From: Nonomuraea zeae
GTDB taxonomy: Bacteria; Actinomycetota; Actinomycetes; Streptosporangiales; Streptosporangiaceae
Length of the DNA: 64,000 bases
NCBI RefSeq assembly: GCF_005889725.1
Contig: NZ_VCKX01000008.1
Location: 41,359 to 105,358, forward strand
Reading direction: 5' to 3'
How positions within the stretch are numbered: the first letter of the stretch is position 1; each line of letters starts with the position of its first letter. Shown piece after piece: positions 16,419 to 24,270 of the stretch. The position numbers and the translations under genes were made by a program. Under the pieces are notes generated by a model, which was not told the origin of the DNA, did not search any database, and worked only from the letters and a program-made list of their open reading frames with translations.

Positions 16419-19316
16419 ATGAGTGACCCTGAGCTGCGATTCTCCGTGCTGGGCCCGGTACGCGCGTGGCGGGGAGAGTCGGAGCTGGAGCTCGGCTCAC
16501 CCCAGCAGCGGCTGGTCCTGGCGGTCCTGCTGCTGGCCAGGGGCCGGGTGGTGGGCCACGAGCACCTGCTCGACGCCCTCTGGGGAGAGGATCCGCCCCG
16601 CACCGCCACCAGCACCCTGCGCACGTACGTCTCCCGCCTGCGAGCCGTGCTCGGCGCGGACGCGGTCGTCTCGGCCGGCAACGGGTACGCCCTGCCCACC
16701 GGAGCCTGCGACCTCGCGGTCCTGGACGAGCTGTCACGCGAGCACAGCTATGCCGCGGCACTCGCGCTCTGGCAGGGCGAGCCGCTCGCCGGGCTGGCCG
16801 GCGGCTACGCGCACGCGCAGCGGACCCACCTCGCGGAGCGGCGGCTGGCCCTGCTGGAGCGCAGGCTCGCCGAGGACGTCGAGGAGGGCAGGCACGCGGA
16901 GGTCGTCGCCGAGCTCACCGTGCTCTGCGCCGAGCACCCGACCAGGGAACGCCTCGCGGGCCTGCTGATGCTGGCGCTGTACCGGTCAGGCCGGCAGGCG
17001 GAGGCGATCGGGGTGTTCACCGACACCCGTGATCTGCTGGCCGAGCAGCTCGGCATCGACCCGTCCCCGGACCTGGCCGAGCTCCACCGCAGGATCATCA
17101 CGGCGGACCCCGGGCTGGAGGCGGAGCCGGAGCAGGGCGGGGCCACGGCCGGGCAGCCGGTGCCGCGCCAGCTCCCCGCCGACATGACGGACTTCACCGG
17201 CAGGGAGCCGGACATCGAGCAGGTGCTGCGGGCGCTGCGCTCGGGGAACGGATCGGCGCTCGTCATCTCGGCCGTGGCGGGCGCGGGGGGCATGGGCAAG
17301 ACCACCCTGGCCGTCCACGTGGCGCACCGGCTCGCCCCCGGCTACCCCGACGGCCAGCTCTTCGTGGACCTCCAGGGGGCGGGGCCGCACCCGCTGGCGC
17401 CGGAGGCCGTGCTGGGCGCGTTCCTGCGCTCCCTGGGCGTGGACGTCACGGCCGTCTCCGAGGATCTGGGCGAACGGGCCGCCCTGTACCGGTCGGTGCT
17501 GGCGGAGCGGCGGGTGCTGGTGCTGCTGGACAACGCGGCGAGCGCGGTGCAGGTGCGCCCGCTGCTCCCGGGGGCCGCCGGCTGCGCGGTGCTGGTGACC
17601 AGCCGGGCGCGGCTGGCCGGGCTCTCCGGCGCGCACCACCTCGACCTGCGGGCCATGCATCCGGACGAGGCGCTGGCGCTGCTGGCCAAGGTGGTGGGCG
17701 AGGAGCGGGTGGCGGCCGAGCGGGAGGCGGCGTACGACCTGATGAGGGCGTGCGCGTACCTGCCGCTGGCGATCAGGATCGTGGCCTCGCGGCTCGCCGC
17801 GCGGCCGGGCTGGAGCCTGGCCAGGATGCGCGACCGGATGGCCGACGAGCGCCGCCGGCTGGCCGAGCTGCGGGTGGACGACCTGGCCGTGGAGGCGACG
17901 TTCGCCCTCGGGTACGACCAGCTCGACGCGGCGAACGCGGCGGCGTTCCGGCTGCTGTCGGTCCCGAACGCGCCCGACCTGTCGTCGTCGGTGGCGGCGG
18001 CCGTGCTGGACGTGGACGAGGAGGAGGCCGAGGAGCTCTGCGAGGCTCTTGTCAACGTGCACATGATGGAGCCGTCCGCGCCCGGCCGCTACCGCCACCA
18101 CGACCTGCTGAAGATCTTCGCCAGGTGCCGGCTGGAGGACGAGGACGACGAGAAGGTCCGGCGGGCGGCTCTCGACCGGCTGCTCGGCTGCTACCGCGGC
18201 GCGATGGCGGCGATCTACCGCATGATGTACCCGGGCGACCCGATGTTCGACGCGGTCAGGACGGCCCGCCCGGAGCCGTCGTTCGCGGATCTCGACGCCG
18301 GGCTCGACTGGGGGCAGGCCGAGGAGCAGGGCATGCTCGCCTGCCTGCACCAGGTCGCCGAGACGCCGGGCGGGGCGCTGCACGACGCGGTGTCGCTGAT
18401 CGACATGATGTCCCAGATCTTCGACTTCGAGTCGGACACCACCGGCTACGAGCACGCGGCCGACCGGCTCGTCGAGACCGCGGCCCGTGCCGGGGACCTG
18501 GCCGCCGAGGTGTACGCCCGGCGCAAGCGCGGCGAGATCCTCTACGCCCGCAAGGCGACCGAGGAGGCGATCGAGGAGGCCCGGGTCGTACGAAGCCTCA
18601 GCTCCGCCGGCGACTTCGCGGTGGATCACGCCTACGCGGTCAACCTGCTCGCCATGATCGCCCACGACAAGCGGTCGTACGACGAGGCGATCGCGATGTA
18701 CAACGAGGCGATCGGCGTCTGGCGCGCACTCGGCCACCGCTCGTCCGAGGCCGTCGTGCTGGGCAACCTGGCGCTCGTGCTGGGCGAGGCCGGCCGGGGC
18801 GACGCGGCGGTGGAGGTCGCGGAGCTGGCCGTGGGCATCACGCGCGAGCTGGGCGGCGGCCGGCCGAACCCGCAGATCCTCTACCAGCTGGCGGTCGCGC
18901 TGGACGCGTCCGGCCGCCACGAGGAGGCGCTCGCCCGTTTCGTGGAGGGCCGCAAGGAGTTCCGGCGGCTCAAGCAGTACACCTGGGAAGGGCTCACCCT
19001 CCGCAGGATGGCCGAGACCTACCTCGTCACGGGCCGCCCGGACCACGCCGCCGACCACGCCGAGGCGGCCCTGGCCATCCTGACGGAGGCGGACCAGGTG
19101 TGGATCCGCGGCAAGGTGCTCACCGTGCTCGGGCGGGCGCTCGCCGAGCTCGGCCGGTGCAGCCGGGCCAGGGCCTGCCTCACCGAGGCTCTGGCGATCC
19201 TGGGGCGGCAGGACCTCCCCGACGCGGACGACGTACGGGCCCTGCTGGCGGAGGAGCCGCCGGACCTGCCCGTGACCGGCGCCACGAGCAGCCCCCGCGG
19301 CGCCACCTCGGCCTAA
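16419..19316 (+). CDS. SARP/AfsR-type regulator with BTAD, NB-ARC and TPR domains
   Basis: The protein of about 965 residues has an OmpR-like winged helix (LRFSVLGPVRAW to YVSRLRAVLG). A bacterial transcriptional activation domain follows, to about residue 235. Next is an NB-ARC type STAND ATPase with Walker A at K294 (GAGGMGKTT) and Walker B RVLVLLDNAA. The C-terminal third is TPR repeats with repeated Ala/Leu-rich helical pairs. Family members activate antibiotic or developmental genes in actinomycetes. The ATG at 16419 starts right before the conserved domain; an ATG at 16350 would add 23 residues, and neither has a strong ribosome-binding site. No biosynthetic cluster is adjacent in the window, so the target is unknown. 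Confidence 0.9.
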   Translation: MSDPELRFSVLGPVRAWRGESELELGSPQQRLVLAVLLLARGRVVGHEHLLDALWGEDPPRTATSTLRTYVSRLRAVLGADAVVSAGNGYALPTGACDLAVLDELSREHSYAAALALWQGEPLAGLAGGYAHAQRTHLAERRLALLERRLAEDVEEGRHAEVVAELTVLCAEHPTRERLAGLLMLALYRSGRQAEAIGVFTDTRDLLAEQLGIDPSPDLAELHRRIITADPGLEAEPEQGGATAGQPVPRQLPADMTDFTGREPDIEQVLRALRSGNGSALVISAVAGAGGMGKTTLAVHVAHRLAPGYPDGQLFVDLQGAGPHPLAPEAVLGAFLRSLGVDVTAVSEDLGERAALYRSVLAERRVLVLLDNAASAVQVRPLLPGAAGCAVLVTSRARLAGLSGAHHLDLRAMHPDEALALLAKVVGEERVAAEREAAYDLMRACAYLPLAIRIVASRLAARPGWSLARMRDRMADERRRLAELRVDDLAVEATFALGYDQLDAANAAAFRLLSVPNAPDLSSSVAAAVLDVDEEEAEELCEALVNVHMMEPSAPGRYRHHDLLKIFARCRLEDEDDEKVRRAALDRLLGCYRGAMAAIYRMMYPGDPMFDAVRTARPEPSFADLDAGLDWGQAEEQGMLACLHQVAETPGGALHDAVSLIDMMSQIFDFESDTTGYEHAADRLVETAARAGDLAAEVYARRKRGEILYARKATEEAIEEARVVRSLSSAGDFAVDHAYAVNLLAMIAHDKRSYDEAIAMYNEAIGVWRALGHRSSEAVVLGNLALVLGEAGRGDAAVEVAELAVGITRELGGGRPNPQILYQLAVALDASGRHEEALARFVEGRKEFRRLKQYTWEGLTLRRMAETYLVTGRPDHAADHAEAALAILTEADQVWIRGKVLTVLGRALAELGRCSRARACLTEALAILGRQDLPDADDVRALLAEEPPDLPVTGATSSPRGATSA

Positions 19317-19384
19317 GGACTTCCCCAGCGACACCAACCCGCTGCTCGTCTGCTGAGCCCCGCCGCGACCCACCCCTGTCCGTG

Positions 19385-19417
19385 ATTACGGCTCCGTCCA
19401 CAGGACGGAGCCGTAAT
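19385..19417. terminator. Strong bidirectional terminator hairpin
   Basis: ATTACGGCTCCGTCC pairs perfectly with GGACGGAGCCGTAAT, giving a 15-bp stem with a 3-nt loop between convergent genes. Confidence 0.8.
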
Positions 19418-19491
19418 GCGGCCGACGGCACGTGCGGCGTATCTCGCCCGGCCATCGGCAGGGCGCCCGTCCCCGGCGCGGTACGCGGGCT

Positions 19492-20397
19492 CTAGTCGGC
19501 AGCGAGATCGCCGCAGGTGTAGCCCTCCTCCCGCTCGGGGTCGAGCTGGAGGGCGGAGAGGTTGGTCGTCTCCATGGGCCGGCGGAAGGTCTCGAGCTTG
19601 TCGCAGTCGTAGAAGATGTACGTGCCGTCGCTCTCGCCGAGCAGCATCATCCAGCGGCCGTCGTAGAGCGGCTTGTCGTCCTCGGCGTTCTTGATGATGG
19701 TCCACTGGTCCTGGAAGCCGACGAACGAGAGCAGTTCGTTGGCCTGGCCGGTCTCCCGCACCTCGACGGCGCCCTGGACCATCGCCAGGATCAGCAGGAA
19801 GCCCAGGCCGATGCTGGTGAGGGCGCTGACCAGGACCTTCGTCGCGGCGCGCCCGACCGGCCGGCGGCGCATCAGCCGCAACGGGACCAGGAACGTCAGC
19901 ACGCCGAGCCCCACCGCGATGACGACCATGATGAACAGATCGGGGCTGCCGAAGATGACGAACAGTCCCCGGTACGTCGCGCCGCACCACAACGCGGCGA
20001 GCAGGGCGGCGAGCCACGGCCGCCGCCGGATGGCTCCGACCAGCCGGCCGAGCGCGCCGCCGGTCAGCTTGTCGGCCACCCAGCACAGCCCGACGATGAG
20101 GCCGAGCGTGGGCAGGATGACCAGCAGCATCAGGATCAGGGTGCCCATGAGCCGGCCCAGGAGGACGGACTGGTCGACGCCGGCCTGCTGCGGGTTGATG
20201 CCGAACACGCCGTACATCTCGGAGACGCCGAGATAGAGCACCGCATAGAGCGTCACGCCGATGGGGACGATGACGGAACTGATGCGTTCGAGCAGCGCGA
20301 GCACGCTGCCTCTGTCTTCTCCGTCCTCCGGGGAGGGGTCGCGCTCGGTGCGCGGGGATATATCGGTGCGTTCTTCCGCAACCTGTTGACTGGACAT
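19492..20397 (-). CDS. Membrane protein of unknown function
   Basis: I do not recognise this 301-residue protein. It has an acidic, soluble N-terminus of about 35 residues. About five hydrophobic segments follow (near residues 38-60, 82-108, 128-147, 150-172 and 188-212), with a basic loop RLMRRRP between two of them. The C-terminal 85 residues are hydrophilic and contain two cysteines and several aromatic residues (DQWTIIK, GRWMMLLG, YIFYDCDK), suggesting a small folded domain. The ATG at 20397 is preceded by no strong ribosome-binding site. A 15-bp terminator hairpin lies beyond its stop codon. No neighbour suggests a job. Confidence 0.7.
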   Translation of the reverse strand: MSSQQVAEERTDISPRTERDPSPEDGEDRGSVLALLERISSVIVPIGVTLYAVLYLGVSEMYGVFGINPQQAGVDQSVLLGRLMGTLILMLLVILPTLGLIVGLCWVADKLTGGALGRLVGAIRRRPWLAALLAALWCGATYRGLFVIFGSPDLFIMVVIAVGLGVLTFLVPLRLMRRRPVGRAATKVLVSALTSIGLGFLLILAMVQGAVEVRETGQANELLSFVGFQDQWTIIKNAEDDKPLYDGRWMMLLGESDGTYIFYDCDKLETFRRPMETTNLSALQLDPEREEGYTCGDLAAD

Positions 20398-20487
20398 GGC
20401 GCACGAAGATAGGGCCCGGATGTTGACAGATCATTGACGGAAAGTAGACGCGCCCTGTCCGCCACCGCGCGGGGCCCGTCGCGAGGG

Positions 20488-20885
20488 TCAGAAGTGGGTC
20501 GCGATCCCGAAGACGCGGCGCAGCCGCGCCATGTCGTGCCGGTCACGGTCCGACGGCTGATAGCCCTGGTGGAAGTGGACCTGCTGCGCGGCCGACAGGC
20601 ACGGGACGCTCGCGCCCTCGATGGTGCCGGAGACGAAGCAGGAGGCGGGATAGGCGAACGGGCGCTGCGGCTCCGGCGCGGCCTGCTCCGCCGACCCGTC
20701 GGCGGCGAAGACCAGCGGATGCAGGTCGATCTCCCGCCCGTCCGGCGCGGTGACGACGAACCGCACGGGCCGCCAGTCCAGCGTCTCCACGAAACCCTCG
20801 CGGGACAGGGCCGCCAGCACGGCCGCCTCCTGGTCCTGCCGGTGCATCAGGTCCCGTCCGGCGTCGTCTGGCTCAAGTGCACAGG
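20488..20885 (-). pseudogene. 5'-truncated nucleotidyltransferase (lincosamide/aminoglycoside type)
   Basis: The readable part (ATG at 20847, 119 residues) matches the C-terminal two-thirds of LinB/AadB-like nucleotidyltransferase-fold proteins. It shows LDWRPVRFVVTAPDGREIDLHPLVF, then CFVSGTIEG, then CLSAAQQVHFHQGYQ, then DRHDMARL. The N-terminal substrate-binding block with the GGWxxD and DxD residues is missing. Homology fades at about GRDL, exactly where the upstream reductase gene ends (stop at 20886). The frame stays open upstream only because of GC bias. A deletion joining the two genes is the simplest reading, so this is probably inactive. A diverged short protein is the alternative. 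Confidence 0.65.
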
Positions 20886-22862
20886 TCAGAACGTAGCGGC
20901 CGGGCCCCCGGCGGGCAACGCGCCGCCGGCCAGGGCTTCGGCGATCGAGCGGGTCACCGCTTCGGCCGTGACGAAGCAGTCGTACAGGGAGCCGCCGCCG
21001 CCGGCGTCCCCGACGACGTACACCCCGAGCCGGGGCTCCCTGGCCCGGCAGGCGGCGAGCAGGCCGGTCCGTGGGACGACGCCCTGCGACACCAGCAGCG
21101 GGCCGGACGCCGGCACCCACTCCTCGCGGCCGCCGGTGCGGACGAGCAGCCGGTCGGGCTCGACGGCGACGACCGCCGACTCCAGGAGGACGCGTACCTC
21201 CGGGTTCGCCAGCAGCCGGGGCACCGACAGGATCTTGGCGCGGCGGCCCACGTCGGGAGCGAGCTCGGGCTGGGCGCCGATGAGCAGCACGCGGGAGCCG
21301 TCGCTCGCGAGCCGGCCGGCGACGGCGACGCCCTCGCGGTCGGCACCCCAGACGACGCAGCTTGCAGGAGCGGGCTCGCCGCGGGCGAGCCAGTCCCGTA
21401 CGTCGATGACGTGCGGGAGCCCGATGCCGGGCAGGTCGGGACGGTGGCACTCGCCGCCCGTGGCCAGGACGAGGGCGTCCACGTCGTGCCGGGACAGGGT
21501 TTCCCCGGCCACCGGGGTGCCCGTGCTGACGGTGACGCCGAGCCGGTCCAGCTCCGCGGCGCACCATTCCAGGATGCGGCGGTACTCGGGATGGTCGTGC
21601 AGGCCGGCGGCCAGAGCGAACCGGCCGCCCACGTGCTCCGCGCGCTCCAGCACCCGCACGCGGTGGCCGTGCCCGGCCAGGAGCCGCGCCGTCTCCAGGC
21701 CGGCCGGGCCCGCGCCGATCACCAGCACCGACGCCTTCTCGGCCGGCGCGCCCGGCGGGCCGAGATGCTCGCGGCCCGCCTGCGGGTTGACTGAACAGGG
21801 GATGGGCTCGCCGCTGCCGAGCCGGTCGATGCAGTAGTTGCAGGCGATGCAGGGCCGGTACGGCTCGCCGGCGAGCACGCGACGCGGGAAGTCGGGGTCG
21901 GCGTGCAGCGTGCGGGCCATGGAGACGAAGTCGGCCCGGCCGCCGGCCACGATCGCCTCGGCGCTCTCCGGGGTGCTGATCCGCCCGGCGACGCCGACCG
22001 GCAGGCCCAGCGCGCGGTAGGGCTCGGCGTACGGCGCGAGCAGGCCGCGCTCCCACTCGCCCGGCTGGATGATCCACTGCCCGGCCTCGTAGGAGCCCGC
22101 GGAGACGTCGAGGAAGTCCAGCAGGTCCAGCCGGGCGCCGGAGATCAGCTCGAAGGTGCGCTCCGCGCTCAGCCCGCCGTCGAATCCCTCGAAGGCGGAG
22201 ATCCTGAGGCCGACCGCCACGTCCCGTCCGGCCCGCTCCCGCACCGCCTCGACGACCAGGTCGAGGAAGCGGGCCGGGTCGGCGAACTCGTCGGTGCGCA
22301 GGTTGCGGGCCGGTGACAGGAACTGGTGCACCAGGTAGCCGTGCGCGCCGTGGATGGAGAGCACGTCCACGCCCGCCTCGCGGCAGCGTCCGGCGGCCGC
22401 GCCGTACGCCTCGACCAGGTCGTACACCTCCTCGGTCGCCAGCTCCAGCGGCAGCTCGCCGCCGGCTGGCAGGCACGGGACGGGGGAGGGCGCGACCGGC
22501 CGGAAGCCGCTGACCGCGCCCTGGGCGGTCCGGCCGCCGTGATTGAGCTCCACGCCGAACAGCGCGCCCTCGGCGCGGACGGCGGCGGCGAGCCGGGCCA
22601 GCCCGGGGATGCGCGCGTCGGTGTCCACGCCCATCTGGCGCAGCCGGCCCTTGCCGTCGCCCCGGACGTAGCTCGCCTCGGAGAACACCAGGGCGGCGCC
22701 GCCGCGCGCCCGCCGGCTCAGATAGGCGACGTAGCGATCGGTGACGGTGCCGTCGATCTCGCAGTAGTTGCGCTCCATCGGGGCGGAGACCAGGCGGTTG
22801 CGCAGGCGTGCGGGTCCCAGGGTCAAGGGGGAGCCGATCGCCGTCACGGGGACTCCGTTCAT
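20886..22862 (-). CDS. FMN/FAD/4Fe-4S reductase, 2,4-dienoyl-CoA reductase (Old Yellow Enzyme) type
   Basis: The 658-residue protein has an N-terminal Old Yellow Enzyme TIM barrel (LRNRLVSAPMERNY, then GVELNHGGR, then SIHGAHGYLVHQFLSP). An iron-sulfur cysteine cluster follows (CIACNYC and a fourth Cys in PCSVNP). The C-terminal half binds FAD (VLVIGAGPAGLETARLL) and NAD(P)H (SCVVWGADREGVAVAG). Family members reduce conjugated C=C bonds of enoyl-CoAs or related compounds. The gene is divergent from the dehydroquinase operon and shares its 107-bp control region, which holds two TetR-type sites. This links it to quinate/shikimate or cinnamate-like metabolism; the exact substrate is unknown. Confidence 0.88.
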   Translation of the reverse strand: MNGVPVTAIGSPLTLGPARLRNRLVSAPMERNYCEIDGTVTDRYVAYLSRRARGGAALVFSEASYVRGDGKGRLRQMGVDTDARIPGLARLAAAVRAEGALFGVELNHGGRTAQGAVSGFRPVAPSPVPCLPAGGELPLELATEEVYDLVEAYGAAAGRCREAGVDVLSIHGAHGYLVHQFLSPARNLRTDEFADPARFLDLVVEAVRERAGRDVAVGLRISAFEGFDGGLSAERTFELISGARLDLLDFLDVSAGSYEAGQWIIQPGEWERGLLAPYAEPYRALGLPVGVAGRISTPESAEAIVAGGRADFVSMARTLHADPDFPRRVLAGEPYRPCIACNYCIDRLGSGEPIPCSVNPQAGREHLGPPGAPAEKASVLVIGAGPAGLETARLLAGHGHRVRVLERAEHVGGRFALAAGLHDHPEYRRILEWCAAELDRLGVTVSTGTPVAGETLSRHDVDALVLATGGECHRPDLPGIGLPHVIDVRDWLARGEPAPASCVVWGADREGVAVAGRLASDGSRVLLIGAQPELAPDVGRRAKILSVPRLLANPEVRVLLESAVVAVEPDRLLVRTGGREEWVPASGPLLVSQGVVPRTGLLAACRAREPRLGVYVVGDAGGGGSLYDCFVTAEAVTRSIAEALAGGALPAGGPAATF

Positions 22863-22863
22863 A

Positions 22864-22882
22864 GGGTACGAACTAGATAGTC
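22864..22882. promoter_or_regulatory. TetR-type site before the reductase gene
   Basis: GGTACGAACTAGATAGTCC shares GTACGAAC(T/C)AG with the site before the transporter gene (26822-26845). It lies two bases from the reductase start codon. Confidence 0.45.
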
Positions 22883-22939
22883 CATAAAGTTCCGCGAGTA
22901 CGCTCGCAAAGTCAAGAGGGTCTTACGACGTCTAGCCAC

Positions 22940-22963
22940 CTAACTCACTAGTACGTACATTAG
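22940..22963. promoter_or_regulatory. TetR-type operator before the dehydroquinase operon
   Basis: Read on the minus strand, this 24-bp element matches the element at 26822-26845 in 21 of 24 positions. Its core is ACTAGTACGTACATTAG. It ends six bases before the AroQ start codon. Confidence 0.65.
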
Positions 22964-22969
22964 GGAATC

Positions 22970-23407
22970 ATGTCGCGCGTACTGGTCCTGAACGGGCCCA
23001 ACCTCAACCTCCTCGGCCGCCGCGAGCCGCACCTGTACGGGGGCGCCACGCTGGCGGACGTCGAAGCGCTCTGTTATGACACCGCCGCGGCCCACGGGCT
23101 GACGGCGGACTGCCGGCAGAGCAACCACGAAGGCGTGCTGATCGACGCCATCCACGAGCCGGGCTGGTCCGCGATCGTGATCAACGCCGGCGGCTACACG
23201 CACACCTCCGTGGCCCTGCGCGACGCCCTGGCCGCCGTGGCGCTGCCGACGATCGAGGTGCACCTGACCAACATCCACCGGCGTGAGTCCTACCGGCACC
23301 GGTCGTACGTGTCGGAGGTCGCCGACGTCGTGATCTGCGGCGCGGGCGCCCAGGGGTACGCGCTGGCGCTCACGCATCTTTCGCACCTGCTGGAAAGGAA
23401 AGACTGA
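22970..23407 (+). CDS. aroQ: Type II 3-dehydroquinate dehydratase
   Basis: The 145-residue protein has all type II dehydroquinase landmarks: [13 protein letters not shown] with the flexible active loop, [16 protein letters not shown], and [17 protein letters not shown]. It interconverts 3-dehydroquinate and 3-dehydroshikimate as a dodecamer. Because it is joined to a 3-dehydroshikimate dehydratase and a transporter, I infer a catabolic role in quinate/shikimate use rather than aromatic amino-acid synthesis. Its stop codon overlaps the next ATG by one base. Confidence 0.95.
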   Translation: MSRVLVLNGPNLNLLGRREPHLYGGATLADVEALCYDTAAAHGLTADCRQSNHEGVLIDAIHEPGWSAIVINAGGYTHTSVALRDALAAVALPTIEVHLTNIHRRESYRHRSYVSEVADVVICGAGAQGYALALTHLSHLLERKD

Positions 23408-24252
23408 TGGCCTCGTTCCTGGTGGGGTTGATCGGCGCGGGCATCGGCCCTTCCTTGAGCCCGCCGCTGCACGAGCAGGAGGCCGCCCACCACGGGCTGC
23501 ACTACGTCTACCGGCTGCTCGACACCGACCGGCTGGGGCTCGACGTGGGCGACCTGGTCCGCACGGCCCGCCGGTTCGGCTTCGACGGCCTGAACATCAC
23601 CCATCCGTGCAAGCAGAGCGTCATCCCGCACCTGGACGAGCTGTCGCCGGACGCCCGCATGCTCGGCGCGGTCAACACGGTCGTCTTCGACGGCGATCGG
23701 GCCGTGGGCCACAACACCGACTGGACGGGGTTCGCCGAGTCGTTCGCCCGCGCCCTGCCCGACGCGCCCACGCATCGGGTCGTGCAGCTCGGCGCGGGCG
23801 GCGCGGGGGCCGCGGTCGCGCACGCGCTGCTCACCCTGGGCGCCGACCTGGTCACCGTCGTCGACGCGGACCCTGCGCGAGCCCGCGCCCTGGCCGGCGA
23901 GCTGGCCGGCCGCTTCGGCGCGGGACGCGCCCGCCACGCGCTCCAGGCCGAGCTGCCCGCGCTCCTCGCCGCGGCGGACGGCCTGATGCACGCCACCCCG
24001 ACCGGGATGGCCCACCATCCGGGGCTGCCGCTGCCCGCCGAGCTGCTGCATCCGGGCCTGTGGGTGGCCGACATCGTGTACCGGCCGCTGGAGACCGAGC
24101 TGCTGCGGCACGCGCGGGCGCTCGGCTGCCGGACGCTGGACGGCGGCGGCATGGTCGTCTTCCAGGCCGTGCACGCCTTCCGGCTGTTCACCGGCCGGGA
24201 GCCGGACGCCGAGCGGATGCTCGCCCACCTGACCGATCTCGTCGCCGTCTGA
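23407..24252 (+). CDS. aroE: Shikimate (quinate) dehydrogenase
   Basis: The 281-residue protein shows the substrate half (GPSLSPPLHEQEA, and NITHPCKQ with the catalytic lysine, then GAVNTVV). The catalytic aspartate is in GHNTDWTGF, and a Rossmann GAGGAGAAVAHALL binds NAD(P). The terminal motif DGGGMVVFQA is the family norm. It oxidises shikimate to 3-dehydroshikimate (or quinate to 3-dehydroquinate) in the catabolic direction. The usual NADP-preferring Asn-Arg-T pattern after the Rossmann motif is absent (VDADPARAR instead), which suggests NAD use, as in catabolic enzymes. It is translationally coupled to aroQ (TGATG). Confidence 0.93.
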   Translation: MASFLVGLIGAGIGPSLSPPLHEQEAAHHGLHYVYRLLDTDRLGLDVGDLVRTARRFGFDGLNITHPCKQSVIPHLDELSPDARMLGAVNTVVFDGDRAVGHNTDWTGFAESFARALPDAPTHRVVQLGAGGAGAAVAHALLTLGADLVTVVDADPARARALAGELAGRFGAGRARHALQAELPALLAAADGLMHATPTGMAHHPGLPLPAELLHPGLWVADIVYRPLETELLRHARALGCRTLDGGGMVVFQAVHAFRLFTGREPDAERMLAHLTDLVAV

Positions 24253-24270
24253 CCTCTGAAGGAGCATGCG

